DNA from: Zeus faber
Taxonomy: Eukaryota; Chordata; Actinopteri; Zeiformes; Zeidae
Assembly: GCA_960531495.1 (NCBI GenBank)
Contig: OY482864.1
Coordinates: 8,415,644 to 8,479,643, forward strand
Reading direction: 5' to 3'
Length of the DNA stretch: 64,000 bases
The position numbers were made by a program, and so were the translations under genes. The notes under the pieces are model-generated. The model made no database searches, was not told the DNA's origin, and worked only from the letters and a program-made list of their open reading frames with translations. Below, piece after piece: positions 1 to 11,565 of this stretch. Within the stretch, counting starts at the first letter, position 1. Each line of letters begins with the position of its first letter.

Positions 1-560
1 TTTTCCGCACTATAGGGCGCACTGGATTATAAGGCGCACTGTCAATAAGTGGTCTATTTTCGATCTTTTTTCATATATAAAGCGCACCGGACTATAAGGC
101 GCATTAAGTGAAATAAAACAGTCAGATAAGTCAGTCAGTCAAACGTTAATAAATGTATTCACAATAACTCTCAACATTGTTCAAACGTTAATGAGCGTAT
201 TCCCAATAACTCCCAACCTTGTTCAGTTGTAGTTCATTCCTCGTCCACAAATCCCTCAAATTCTTCATCTTCAGTGTCCGAGTTTAACAGTTGGGGGATT
301 ACGGCATCCAGCATGCCCGGATCCCTCTCGTCATTATCCGAGTCAGTCTCGTTGCTGTTACCTGGCAGTTCAGTGATGATTCCGGCCTTCGTCAAAGCTC
401 GGACCACCATTGAGACTGATACCTTAGCCCAGGCATCCACGATCCATTGGCAGATAGTAGCGTAAGTCGCCCGGCGCTGTCTCCCTGTCTTGGTGAATGT
501 GTGTTCGTCTTCTGTCATCCACTGCTCCCACGCAGCTCGCAGGAAAGTTAAAATAAGTCA
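1..560 (-). mobile_element. pogo/Tigger-like DNA transposon, 3' part
   Basis: The left 110 bases contain repeated GGCGCAC-type motifs (for example GGCGCACTGGATTATAAGG near position 16 and a similar motif near 83), which look like the terminal inverted repeat and subterminal repeats of a fish pogo/Tigger-type element. The C-terminal transposase segment lies just inside on the minus strand. The element runs off the left edge of the window or ends at about position 1, and its right (5') portion is missing beyond about 545, so the copy is truncated and inactive. Family assignment is from recall of the terminal motif and the protein tail; the outer boundary is not determinable here. Confidence 0.55.
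234..518 (-). pseudogene. pogo/Tigger-like transposase, C-terminal fragment
   Basis: The 94-residue open frame is the tail of a DDE transposase of the pogo type. It has a W-x-x-D-A-W-x-x-V segment (residues about 25-34) followed by S-x-x-x-V-R-A-L-T-K-A-G-I, the usual end of the catalytic domain where these proteins read S-F-K-K-C-G-I. An acidic tail rich in D/E follows (residues 54-94), with a DPGMLD motif. The DNA-binding helix-turn-helix and the catalytic aspartates are absent, so this is only about the last fifth of a transposase. The methionine at 518 is internal to the original protein and is not a real start. A domesticated gene cannot be excluded, but the adjacent terminal repeats argue for a dead transposon. 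Confidence 0.5.
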
Positions 561-906
561 AAACACTGTGTTTGTACCAAGTCCTAAACCTCGTCCCTAA
601 ACCTCTAACCGAAGAGGTTTAGGGACGAGGAAGGGTTGGGAGGATAAAAGTTGAGGTAATTGTTTGAGTTATATCTGATTGACACTGGGTAGATATCGGG
701 CTTGTATATAACAGCATTTTGGTAGTTGTTTGTAAGTTGTATGTGTGATAAATATTTAGTTACTTGTTTGAGTTCTGGAGAAGTGATTGGACCACGTAAG
801 TGAATACTTATGCTGGTATATGTTTATTGTTCATTTTTATTGTTAATCTTGATTTGTTTTAACTTACTGTTACATGTTTGAAATGAGTAATCAATTGAAA
901 AAGTGC
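561..906. other. unassigned AT-rich spacer
   Basis: Apart from the perfect hairpin at 589-630, I recognise nothing here: no coding frame of note, no RNA gene and no known transposon end. Base composition is AT-rich, unlike the GC-rich LINE DNA to the right. Confidence 0.4.
589..630. repeat. perfect 18-bp inverted repeat (hairpin)
   Basis: The arms CCTCGTCCCTAAACCTCT (589-606) and its exact reverse complement (613-630) are separated by a six-base loop, AACCGA. It sits at the broken inner edge of the Tigger-like fragment. It could be a palindromic scar of a repair event or the ends of a tiny palindromic MITE; nothing indicates a transcript or terminator. Confidence 0.7.
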
Positions 907-992
907 AATGACTCACAGTTTTACGCTTTTACTGTGAGCGAGGCAGATATCTTAGTGTTTACCACTCTGTGATTTACTTGTACAATGTTGTT

Positions 993-1042
993 GGGCTTCG
1001 CCAGTTGGAAAAGCCTACCAAAGATAGGCGAAACTCTTAGTT
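993..1042 (-). pseudogene. U5 snRNA 3'-end fragment
   Basis: Only the 3' stem-loop, a mutated Sm site (the spacing is kept but the core reads CTATCTTTGG on the minus strand) and a few bases of the 3' strand of stem I remain. Loop I and the 5' half are replaced by the distal part of the unit. Confidence 0.7.
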
Positions 1043-1253
1043 CGCTTTAGCAGTCCACGCCACCATTTAACCATGTATACCAAATCAGAACAATGAACGG
1101 GTGTCACTTATGTACATACAGACTCAGACTGAGGGAAAGTTTTCTCTGGGATTAAAACAGTAAAGACTTCTGTGACAGCCTGCTCTGCATTTCCCTGAAA
1201 AGCCTCAGACGTGGGAGCATGAGCGAGGAAGGAACATCAACATACCGCCTCGC

Positions 1254-1325
1254 CTCCCCGTCGGGGAACTGAACACCGGTCTCCTGCATGACAATCAGGG
1301 ATACTGGCCACTATACTAACAAGGA
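1254..1325 (-). pseudogene. tRNA-Asp relic
   Basis: The 72-base span aligns end to end with the intact tRNA-Asp copies and keeps the GTC anticodon. It carries a mismatch in the anticodon stem (an A where C pairs with G), an altered T-arm (GGTGTTCAGTTCC) and a changed acceptor base. It is the most diverged member left of 50 kb. Confidence 0.7.
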
Positions 1326-1929
1326 TCTGCCAGGCGATCATTCACAGACCAAAGTTAAAAATATCTTTTGTCACAAGGAAAACGTATCTGCAGATAGATG
1401 GTTATGGTATGCCTTATTTAGCTGGACAAATGAAATGGGCCGATGTATTTCCTAGGCCAGGGATGGGCTAATATTTTGGTTCAAGGGCCGGTTAGAGTTT
1501 TGAAAACAATGTGAGAGGCCACATTCAAGTTTATTCAAGTTTCCTTTCTTTTTGGCTCATCAAATGAGGAAGAAGCTTCAAAAAGGGACTTGACTTTTGA
1601 GCATGTTTTGAGCAGAAGCTGGCACACAGAATTAAAATCGCTTTAGAGATACGACAACCGTACAAAATGTAGGTGGAACGATTTAACCGGCTTGGGGACA
1701 ACCCGCTGGGTTTTCAGACCATGGCTTTAATCATTCACTTTAAAATGAAAGGAAATTCACACTCTGTATTGTTCACTCGTATTCCTGTATCTGAATTACT
1801 GCGTGGAGGTGTGGGGTAACATGTACCAAAAAAAAGCCATGCAGGATTGACTCAGTTTTACGCTTTTACTGCGAGTGAGGCAGATATCTTAGTGTTAACC
1901 ACTCTGTGATTTACTTATACAATGTTGTT

Positions 1930-2012
1930 GGGCTTCGCCAGTTGGAAAACTCTACCAAAAATAGGCGAAACTCTTAGTTGTCCCTCTCCACGGAAGTCTT
2001 TAGTAAAAGGCG
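1930..2012 (-). pseudogene. U5 snRNA 3' half, split by LINE A
   Basis: This is the 3' half of a U5 gene, from inside loop I to the 3' stem-loop. Its loop-I end (TTAGTAAAAGGCG on the plus strand, 2000-2012) abuts the first base of LINE A. The matching 5' half is not found beside LINE A because A is fused to LINE B. Confidence 0.85.
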
Positions 2013-2151
2013 GTTTATGTGGTTTTCATTCAAAACATCACCAAAACATACAATCCCCACACCACTGTGGGACAAGGCATTTCCGGAACAAACAGAGAAT
2101 GATAACCGCCCAACAATTCTTTACACGTGACAATTTGCATAATCCCAAACC

Positions 2152-5032
2152 CTACACTAAGCCCAAACCCCCTTTCCACCTCTCTCGGGCCGCGTGCTGT
2201 CCCCATCTCCCCACGTCTGCCCTGATCCTCCCTCTCACCACCTCCTCCACCCTCCTTATGACCCCCTCAACCCCACATCTCCCGAGCCTGATGAGGTCCT
2301 GCCTGGCCACCCACAATCCCTTCTTGAAGAGGCTTTTGAGAAGCCAGAGCAGGAAACCTTCCCTCCTGTTCCCCCCTCTGCCCACCCCCCTCTCCACGCT
2401 GGTCCAGGTCAGGGTGAACCCTCTCCTCACCCTGCTTAGTAGCTCCCCTGCCCTTGCCCACACCACCCCCGCGAAGGGGCAGTCCCACATGACATGAGCG
2501 ATGGTCTCCTCCTCCGAGCACGCGGCTCGGTGGCACCCGGGGGATGTCGCCAAACCCCGCTGGTATGTGGTGGTACGTACAGGCAGTGCTTTCTGGAGGC
2601 AGGACCAGTTCAGGTCCTCGAGCCCACTATCCAGGCCGGGAGGCCGGACCTCCAGCTAGACTGCCGCCGGAATCCCTACGGCAGCCGGTGCGGTCACCCC
2701 TCGTCTCGGCGTAGAGCCTCCTCTGGTCCAGCCCCAAACCCCCCTCCCAAGCCTGGGGGTGAGCCCGAAGCCACTTCGCCGCATGGCCATAGTGCCATGG
2801 CATCTGCTCTGACCGGGGCCCCAATTTGCCCAAAGGCCCCATCACCCTCCTCGCCTGGTAGGAGAAATACAGCCGGAGGAAGTGTCCCGATGGGTGGACC
2901 ACCGGAGAGGACAGCTCCCTCAACAAAAAGGATACAAAATAACCGTCCAGTTTTAGTGGGAGGTGAGGCACGCCCCTTCCGCCCTCCCCGATCGGCGCGT
3001 ACATCCGGGCCCTCGCCGCATACTCGCACCGGCCTCCCCACACGAATCCGAACATGAGCCGCGTGAGGGGCGCCCGCATGCTTGCCGGCATCGGGAAGAC
3101 GTATGACAAGTACAGTAGGGACGGCAACACGTCTGCCTTCAAAACCAGCACCTTGCCCGTAAGGGTCAGTGTCCTGGATTTCCAGAGGGCGACTTTCCTC
3201 TGGACAGCTTCTATTCGCCCGGTCCAATTTACCGTGGCGCTGTGGGCTGCCTCAAAATCCACCCCGAGTATTCTCAGGGGTCCTACGCAGAGCGGCAGCC
3301 CCCCTGGTGCGTCCGTCCTTCCCTTCCACCGCCCAAAGAACTTGACCGAGGTCTTTGCCAGATTTAGCTCGGCGCCAGACACTCGGCCAAACTCCTGGAA
3401 GATCTCCAAGAAGCGGAGCAGGCAGGCATCACTGTCCAGCAGCAGGGTGGTGTCATCCGCATACTGGGACAGCTTTACCCTAAGGCCGCCGCTGCCTGGC
3501 ACCAGCAGTCCCCTCACACCCGGGTCAGCCCGAATGGCCGCCGCCAGGGGCTCCATGTAAAGGATGTAGAGCAGGGGTGAAAGCGGACACCCCTGTCTTA
3601 CCCCTGCGTGCAACCCAAAAGGTTCCCCTAGGTGCCCGTTAACACAAACCGTGCTCCCCACGGCCGCGTAGAACGTACGCAGCCACCCAACGAACACCTT
3701 CCCTAAACCTACTCTCTCTAAGACTCTAAACATAAAGCCCCAGTGAACCCTATCGAAAGCTTTGGCCTGATCGAGGCCTACCACCATTAGGGGTAGCCCT
3801 CTATCTTCCACCCAAGCGATAGCGTCTCTGATGAGCTGGAGGTTCCATCTCACAGAGCGCCCAGCCACTCCAGACTTCTGGTCCACGTGGACCGCATCCG
3901 GGAGCACTGTGCGCAGACGGTCAGCGAGGACCTTAGCTAGAAGCTTGTAGTCCATACACAGCATGGTCAATGGCCGCCAGTTATTAAGGTCAGAGGCGTC
4001 TCCCTTCTTGAAAAGAAGGGAAATCACCTCCTTAGCCATCGACCCTCCAAGAGCCCCCGCGCGGAGGACCTTGGTCAGCACCTCTAGCACCACCGGACTG
4101 AGCACACCCCAAAATTAGAGATAAAACTCGGCCGGCAGGCTGTCGATGCCCGGGACCTTTCGCTTTCCCATCCTTCGGAGGGCACCCTCAAGCTCCTCCA
4201 GAGTGAGGGGGGTCTCCAAAGCTTCTGCCAGGTCAGGCGCACGCCGCGGGCAACCCTCTCTAAGAAAAAAAAAAAACTCTGGTGAAGCTGCCACTGATCC
4301 GTCCTCCTCGAGGATACTGGGATTTAACTTCCAGTATCCCAGGCCGAAGACCGGAGCACAGGACCGGACCCGGAGGAGGACCCCATCGTGGTCCGAGAAA
4401 AAGACGGGGAGCACCCGCCCAGACAGCATGCCCAAGGATCTTGAAAGAAAAACATAGTCCAGCCTGCTCGCACTCCCCTGGGTGTTTCGCCATGTGTGAC
4501 CATCCAGTCGCGGGGTGACCACCCTCCCCCCGTCCACCAGCCCGTGCCCCGCCATGAAACCCTTGACACAAACCCTGCTCGTGTCCCTCCCTATATCTAA
4601 GTTGAAATCCCCCCCAATGATCACCTGTCTGTTGTTGGCCAGGTGTGGTCCCAGACCGGCCACCATCTCCCTTCTCTCCCTCGTTCCCTGAGGCCCATAA
4701 AAAACAAAGACCCTCAAACAAAGACCCCTATACGCAATGTCCGCTTCCAGCACCCTTCCCTGCTCCACAACATAAACCCCCTCTACCCTCACCCCCCTCT
4801 CCCCGAAAAGGATACCCACCCCTGAACTGTGAACGCCCCCCACACTCCAGACTGACGCCCCCTTGTCCCACTCCCTCGAAAAAATTCCCACGTCCCTCTC
4901 ATCTCTCAAATGAACCTCTTGCAAGAAACAAATTGTGCATCCCAAACCCCCAACAAAATCAAAGACTGCCCTCCTCTTAACTGAGTTCCTCATTCCCCGT
5001 GCATTGATTGTGACAACCCCCATACAATTCAT
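2152..5032 (-). pseudogene. LINE A ORF2 (endonuclease-reverse transcriptase), broken
   Basis: The frame starts at the same MNC-VVTINARGMRN start as copy D. The APE-type endonuclease is at the N terminus (QEV, GGDFN and LDYVF motifs), followed by reverse transcriptase with DQAKAFD, QGCPLSPLLY and QYADD, and the C-terminal Cys/His motif. Compared with copy D, about 170 residues between the endonuclease and the RT are missing (around 4,250-4,290, next to an A-run that encodes a phenylalanine string on the minus strand). A stop separates the two long frames near 4,110, and the C-terminal ~150 codons are out of frame with the RT. It cannot make a full protein. Confidence 0.85.
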
Positions 5033-5131
5033 TTCAACACAGGTGAACCAAAATCGTGCCCTGAAAACCCTCCAACCCAAAAAACACCAAAAAACAATAC
5101 CCCCATCTGAACACAGCAACAAACCCTACGT

Positions 5132-6614
5132 CAGTCATACAACCCCAACACCATGTCATCTGGGCTCTCGTCCATGAGTTGACCCCATGAATAGGGCATG
5201 TTGTTGGGGGAGGCGGGTGAACCCCATGGCCCCCCCTTCCCATCATTCTCCAAAGGGGAGGGGCTTTCCTCCAGACAGGGGGGTCTCCCCCTGACATCTG
5301 CCGCCACTCCCTCCCTTAGGCCGTCCTCCCCTTGACACCCCCTGCCACTTCCCTCATCTTTTTGGGGGCCACCTTGCCCAACTGGAGGTGGTCCCTCCTC
5401 TTCCTCTGGGTCGCCGCCTGGGTGCCTGACCCAGCGGAATCTGCCGGTGGTGATGCCTCAAGAGGGACCGTCGCAGGTGGAGGGAACGCCGCAGGAGACC
5501 CTTCCGCAGATGGAGCCGCCATCGTCAGGGCCACCGCAGGGAGAACCTCCCCAGGTTCTGCCACAGAAAGAGCAGCAGCCGCAGGGGGGGCCGCCGCAGG
5601 AGGAGTTTCGGGGGGGGGGCGGGCACTTGGGGGCCGCCTGCCCAGGGACCCCCACACGGCGGTGCTGCCCCGGGGGCCGTGGCTGCAGCCGGAGCCGTGC
5701 AGGGGAAATGCTGCGGGAGAAGCCTTTCCGGGGACCACCGCAGGAGGTCCCGCCGCATTGGGCGCCGAGACCGCCGCTCCTGGCAAATCCAGCGCCAAAT
5801 CTGGATCCCCCTGATGCCGGCACACCGGGACGCCGCGGGAGGAGGATACGCTGGCTCCGCAGTCGGTCGATCCGGCTCCCTCTTGAGTCTGCCTATGCCC
5901 CTCAAAGCGGCCACGTAGGCCCTACTGCGCCCCTAGGCGAGGTGCTCGGACGATTCGCAGATGTGGTAGGCCCTGGGCATCGGACACTCCCTTGCCCCAT
6001 GCCCAAGTTCCTGACAAAACCTGCACCTTTGCTGTCCACATTCTCCCGCTGCGTGGCCGCTAGCCCTGCACCTACGGCAGAAAGCCGGCCCCGATCTGCC
6101 CCGATGTCTAAAAACGCCGGGGGGTGGGCCAAACCCCCCACCCCCGCCGCGTCCTGCCCCTGGAGGACCTGATACTGGCGCTTACCTGTCCAGATGCCGT
6201 TGCTGTCCCTCAGGTGCCTCAGGGCAGTCAGCACCTCCGTGTACCTCCCCAGGAACGCCGCCACAGTCTGATCGACACATAGGGGTTGTACATGTGGACC
6301 GTCACCACCTGAAAGTTCGGCCTGTCCAGGCTTTGCAGATTGAAAAGAGAGACTGGCCTTGCTCCCGCTTTCCACCGGTCTCCTCCAGGGCCCTGTCGCA
6401 CACCTCCTGTCCCAGGAAGGTGACGTCGAAACTCCTGTCCGCGTTGTTCGTCTGCAGGCAGAGTAGATCCTCCGCCTTCAGTTTCAGGGCCCCAAACAGG
6501 ACAGCCCTCCCAAATAGCTCCCTGGTCATCATGGGCTCCTTCTCCTCCTTCTGCTGATAGCGTAGCCCTCAGCCCAGCCCTCGGGACCGACTGTGAAGTT
6601 CCAGCCTGCGCCAT
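5132..6614 (-). pseudogene. LINE A ORF1, broken
   Basis: The region is homologous to copy D ORF1 from the MAQAG start (6614) to the stop at 5132. It is split among several frames by small indels. The CCHC knuckle region (about 5,900-6,070) and the proline/alanine-rich tail are recognisable, but two knuckle cysteine clusters are damaged. No continuous ORF1 product is possible. Confidence 0.75.
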
Positions 6615-6720
6615 GTTGCAGCTGTGCTTTCTTTCTCCAACAGCGATAAAAACCTCTCCACCGGACACTAGAGTCCCCAAGCAGGTTTCACATATATTGC
6701 AATTCGCATAATCCCAAACC

Positions 6721-7098
6721 CTACACCAAGCCCAAACCCACTTTCCACCTCTCTAGGGCCGTGTGCTGTCCCCATCTCCCCACGTCTGCCCTGATCCTCC
6801 CTCTTACCTCCCCCTCCACCCTCCTTATGACCCCCTCCACCCCACAGTCCCTCCCGAGCCTGATGAGGTCCTGCCTGGCCACCCACAATCCCTTCTTGAA
6901 GAGGCTTATGAGCAGCCAGAGCAGGAAACCTTGCCTCCTGTTCCCCCCTCTGCCCACCCCCCTCTCCACACTGGTCCAGGTCAGGGTGAACCCTCTCCTC
7001 ACCCTCCTTAGTAGCGCCCTCGCCCACACCACCCCTGCGAAAGGGCAGTCCCACATGACATGAGCGATGGTCTCTCCCCAAGTTGCCCAAAGGCCCAA
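6721..7098 (-). pseudogene. LINE B ORF2, C-terminal fragment
   Basis: This encodes the last ~120 residues of ORF2, including the HVMWDCPF part of the C-terminal Cys/His motif and the basic tail ending before the stop at 6721. At 7078 an internal deletion joins it to a short piece from further upstream in ORF2, and at 7099 LINE sequence stops. Confidence 0.8.
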
Positions 7099-7574
7099 AT
7101 GTATTTATATAGCACCTTTCCAACAATAAATGCAACTCAAAGTGCTGTACAACACCGCATTAGAAAGTAAAAGATTTAAACATTAATCAGAGAGTAAAAG
7201 ATTAAAATCAAGCCATTAATCATAAGAATTAGAAGATGCAAAATCAAAAACATTAACCATAATAATTATTAAAAACAAGCCAAAGCACAGTTTCCGCAGT
7301 CGATGTCTACTAATTTAGACACCTAAAGATTTGTGGCCTATACATATATTTTAAAGCAACAAACTGTCCCTCAGTCTGTGTCTAGTCTCCTTCATTGGAA
7401 TGTCAGTAAATGTCGGTAAATTTCTAGAACTCTAACCTCAGGTTTTTTTACGTTTTAATTATAGAAGGACTTTAACCAGGTTTTTACTTTTATAATTATA
7501 GAAGGACTTTAAACAGGTTTTGAGGACTTCAACCTCTAGAGAACCTTAACCTCAGCAGATAATCCAAACGTTCT

Positions 7575-7898
7575 CTATATTGTAAATAGACACAACTTCA
7601 GAATTTTGTTCAAAATCACAATCGATCCGCGAGTCTCTAAACATTGTTTATGGACATTCAATCTGACTAAATCCTTCATTGGCACATTCTTTTTCTTTCT
7701 TAACCTCTTTTCTTCCTCTGCAATCCTTTCACCCACTTTCCTTAACTGAGTCATACTCAAGCTTCCCCTCGCGGGAAACCCCCCGTGTTCGACCCAGTCT
7801 TCCATACATGACATACATTTGTCCCTATGTTTACTTCTCATTTGCATATTGATCGGAGGACCCCAATCTGGTTTCTCCTTACTCGGCGTGGACCCCAT
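7575..7898 (-). mobile_element. possible retroviral Gag-like fossil
   Basis: The 107-residue frame begins MGSTPSKEK, a plausible myristoylation signal of the kind found at the start of retroviral matrix proteins. It continues with a W-V-E-H-G-G-F-P segment and a basic helix. No LTRs or pol are visible next to it. The assignment is weak; it may be an unrelated frame. If viral, it is an isolated broken remnant. Confidence 0.3.
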
Positions 7899-8053
7899 AT
7901 TGCGTGTGAGCTTTTATTTTATTCATTATTTTTTTTGTTATAAAACAATAAAAGTCTTGGTAGGCCTACTAGGTACAGTAGGTGCAGCAATAAAACAGTA
8001 GGTACAGCCAATAGGAAATAGCAGTGCAGTGGAAATAGCAGTGCAGGAGAGCT

Positions 8054-10708
8054 CTAGTTGTAGGCTAGAGTGAATAGATGCGTTTTTAGTTTTCTTTTAA
8101 AGATGGCAAACGAGCCGGCTTTCCTAATATCTATAGGTAGTGCATTCCAAAGCTTTGGGGCATAAGTTTCGAAGGCTGCACTCCCGATTTTCTTCTGTGT
8201 ATTACTTGGTGCTTCTAACAGGCCAGCAGTAGATGATCGTAGCTCTCTTGGGGGCACATAGTTAGTAAGGGAGTTGGTGATGTATTCTGGTCCTTGCCCA
8301 TTTCGAGCTTTATTTATGAGGAGAAGGACCTTAAAGTCTACTCTAGATGTAACTGGAAGCCAGTGTAAGGCAGCCCTATTACTTTGGGAAGGTCAGTGAG
8401 AAGTGCATTACAGTAGTCAAGCCGGCTTGATACAAAGGTGTGAATCAGCTTTTCAGAATCCTTTTGGTTTATGAAAGGTCTTACTCTTTCTATATTTCAA
8501 AGGTGAAAAAATGAAACTTTCGTCACCTTGTTAATATGGGACTTGAAGCTTAGGTCGGAGTCTAGAATGACACCCAAACTTGTAACCTCAGGTTTGACCC
8601 AGGGTGCCAGTTTCCCTAGGTTTTTAAGTAGCATGTCCCTTTTTTGAGAGGGGGGGCAATCAGAAGGATTTCAGTTTTGTTTTCATTTAGCTTCAGGAAG
8701 TTATTGCTCATCCACTTATTTATCGCTAGAAAACAGTTTGTGATGGACTGTAATGGCTACAGTGTAATTTGGTTCTGCCGAGATGTATAACTGTGTGTCA
8801 TCGGCATAGCTATGGAAGCGTACATTGTGCTCTCTAATGGTGTGCCAAGTGGGAGCATGTATAGTGAGAAAAGCAAAGGGCCAAGGCAACTTCCTTGCGC
8901 GACTCCGAAGCTGCTGTCATGTTTCTCTGATACATGATCTCCCAGCTTAACGTAGAACTTTCTCCCTATAATGTATGCTCTGAAGCAATTCCATAATGTT
9001 ATTTTCTTTGAGAAAAGAGTTTATTTGTACTGAAACTATCTTCTCGAGTACCTTACTGATGGAGGGAAGATTGGATATTGGCCTATAGTTTTTCAATTCG
9101 TTCACATCTAGATTGGCCTTCTTTAGAAGCGGTTTCACCACAGCTGTTTTGAAGGCGTCTGGAAAGATGCCAGTTGAAGTGACATGTTTATGATCATCAG
9201 GACGTGACTTGCGACACTATCAAATACCCGCTTTAAGAATGCCGTTGGTATAGGGTCAAGGCAGGAGGTGGCTGAGCTACATTCGTCAACAGTCTTGCAG
9301 AGGTCTGACATTGTATTGCAGGCAAAATCCTGGTTACTTCCATGGTTACTTCTTTTCTGTGAGATTGACTGATCTCGTCTGTTATGCTCACGTGATGCTC
9401 GCTCTGATCATGGTTATTTTATCCTCAAAGAAGAACGCAAACTCCTCACATTTCCTGGCTGACTGCTGTGATGGAAGTGGGGGGGGGCGCATTTATCAGC
9501 CGATCGATAGTGGAGAAAAGCACTCTGTGGTTACCTGTATTTTCTGAAATTATTTTGGAGAAATTATCTTTTCGTGCAAGTCGTATTGCTGTATTGTAAG
9601 TAGTCAAGGAGTTTTTGTATATGCTACAGTGAACTGTGAGCTTGGATTTCCTCCAGTTTCGCTCAGCTGTCCTACACCTTCTTTTTTGGTCTTTGATATC
9701 GGTGTTATTCAGCCGAGGGGGAAACTCTATCAGTTTTCACCTTTTTGACCTTTAGGGGGGCAACTGTGTCTAGCACTGTTGACAGAGTGCAATGAAAATT
9801 TTGGACTATCTCATTCAGGGGGGGGGGTCATGGCACGGCCTGATTGATCGCATAATATTAGAGAATTTGGTCTCAGCGCTGTCGTCTAAGACCCTTCTGT
9901 GGACAAGGAGTTTGCTTCTGGCCGTTTTCATGATTAGTTTTGTCTCATAGAACACGCAATAATGGTCGGAAATATGCATTTGTTGCACCGACACATTCTC
10001 AATATCTAACCCTGCTGTTATTAGTAGGTCTAATGTGTTCCCATATCGGTGGGTGGGTTCGTGTATTTGCTGCGTCAGCCCAAAACAGTCTAGCATGTTC
10101 TGAAGCTCATAACCTTTGGGGTCGTTCTCCTTGTTAATGAATATTCAGGTCTCCATTTAAGATTATTTTATCATATCTAGAAGGCAGATTGAGATCATTT
10201 CTGAGAATTCCTGTACAAACACTGATACTGAGTATTTTGGTGGGCAGTACAGTATCACACTGATTAATGGAAAGTGTGTTCTAATTTCTATAGCAAGATA
10301 CTCAAATGATGGATATGTGCCCAAGTCAACGTTATTTGACGTAATCTGCAGTGCCACGATGATGGCTATTCCTCCTCCTCCCTTTCCCCTCGGTCTGGTT
10401 GATTGATAAGATTTAAAATTGGGGGGGCACGCTTCATTTAATATCCCAGGACCAGTGTCCTTGTCCAGCCAGGTCTCCACTAAAAACATACAGTGTAGAT
10501 CATTTTCAGTTATTAGCTCATTGATCAAAAAGGTTTTTTGTTTCAAAGCCCAGACATTAAGCAGCACTAATTTCAGCTGAAATGAGTCTGCGGGGGAACA
10601 AGAGTCTGTTGGGGGACAGGGGGCGCTCTGATTTGGTTTAATACAGATAAGGTTTGACTTACATTCAGGGCGTGCTGAGTAATTATTGTTCTTTCTAACC
10701 GTTATCAA
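8054..10708 (-). pseudogene. L2/CR1-type LINE ORF2, decayed
   Basis: The N-terminal endonuclease is readable at 10,163-10,708, with LNVWALKQKT, FLVETWL and PRGKGGGGIAI. The RT entry segment ([19 protein letters not shown]) lies near 8,950-9,130, and the catalytic YADDTQLY lies at 8785-8808. The C-terminal segment (KLWNALPIDIRKAGSFAIFKRKLKTHL) lies at 8,060-8,160. All are on the minus strand in several frames, so the gene carries many frameshifts and stops. The C-terminal signature and motif order fit the L2/Rex-type branch of the CR1 group rather than Tx1. An R1/Jockey-type assignment is less likely. Confidence 0.8.
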
Positions 10709-10737
10709 AGTTGAAATGGCATCTGGTGTGTGATCAG

Positions 10738-11530
10738 TTATTTGGCCTTGAGTGATGCGGTTTTTGTCTGTCTTTTCTGCACAGTGGGCATGGAGAACGG
10801 GGGTGGCAGACGACGGGGCCTTTTCTGGGTGCTGGGTGTGTGGGGGGCTTTGGGGGTAATTGGCGCCTGTTCCTGGGAGCTGGGTGTGGGCGAGGCTTTC
10901 TGGGGGGTGTTTACTTGTTTTCGAGGGCTGGGCGCGGGGGAAGGGGGTCGCTGAGGGCTGGGCGTGGGGAAGGGGGGTCGCTTGGTGCGGGCGGGTCGAG
11001 GGGAAATTGCGGAGGGTCGGGCGAGTGAGATGGAGGGAGGTCGTGAAAGGCGGGCAGGTCGAGGGGGAGTTTCGGATGGCCGGTGGGGGCTGGCCGAGGG
11101 GCTGGGTATGTTGAGGGGTTTCAGGGGGAGGGTAGAAGGTTTGGTCGTGGGGGGGATGATGGACAATGATGGGGGTGGGGGGGTGGGCGGGAAGGGCCTG
11201 TCCAGGAAGGCGAGGCCAGCAAATTTCGATAAATATCCTGGTGATGGCGACGTGGTCTCCGCAAGGGGCGAGGCAGGTCGAGGGGGAGTTTCGGATAGCC
11301 GGTGGGGGCTGGCCGAGGGGCTGGGTATGTTGAGGGGTTTCAGGGGGAGGGTAGAAGGTTTGGTCGTGGGGGGGATGATGGACAATGATGGGGGTGTGGG
11401 GGTGGGCGGGAAGGGCCTGTCCATGAAGGCGGGGTCAGCAAATTTCGATAAAAATCCCGATGATGGCGAGGTGGTCTCCGCAAGGGGCGAGGCACCTGGC
11501 AGCGCGGTGGTCCCGCTTGCTGTGGTGCCT
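10738..11530 (-). repeat. proline-rich low-complexity region with a 219-bp tandem duplication
   Basis: On the minus strand a 228-codon open frame (10,738-11,424) encodes a protein rich in P, S, T and K. Within it a 219-bp segment occurs twice in tandem (11,054-11,272 and 11,273-11,491) with only a few differences. Upstream (toward 10,900) the same P-K/R-P-P-S-P flavour continues in shorter imperfect repeats. It sits directly 5' of the L2 ORF2 endonuclease, so it may be the expanded N-terminal or inter-ORF part of that LINE. Confidence 0.6.
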
Positions 11531-11565
11531 TGTGCGCTGGGGGGAGGGCAGCCAGTGAGCAGGTA

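Larger units (their letters stand above)
907..2012. repeat. diverged U5/tRNA-Asp array unit, left edge of the array
   Basis: This is one old unit plus the start of the next. The order along the plus strand is: U5 3' fragment (993-1042); a junction that deletes the rest of U5 and its promoter; the tRNA-Asp relic (1254-1325); the hAT-like segment (about 1460-1530); the tRNA-Ser relic and LINE-RT scrap (about 1670-1840); and a second U5 whose 3' half ends at LINE A. Divergence is visibly higher than in the units beyond 18.5 kb, as expected for the edge of a tandem array that escapes homogenisation. Confidence 0.8.
2013..6691 (-). mobile_element. Tx1-like U5-targeted LINE, copy A
   Basis: The element lies on the minus strand with its 3' end at 2013, exactly in U5 loop I. 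It contains decayed ORF2 (2152-5032) and ORF1 (5132-6614). Its 3' UTR differs from copies C-E, including a short stretch around 2050-2080 that they lack, so A is the oldest-looking copy. Its 5' UTR is readable to about 6691, ending in CAGGTTTCACAT. There it runs directly into the 3' UTR of LINE B without the terminal ~70 bases or a U5 target, making a head-to-tail A-B pair. Confidence 0.85.

Noticed and set aside
4260-4275. A-run in LINE A as a poly(A) tail of a nested retroposon
   Set aside because: No element homology starts or ends there with duplication. It lies at an internal deletion of ORF2.
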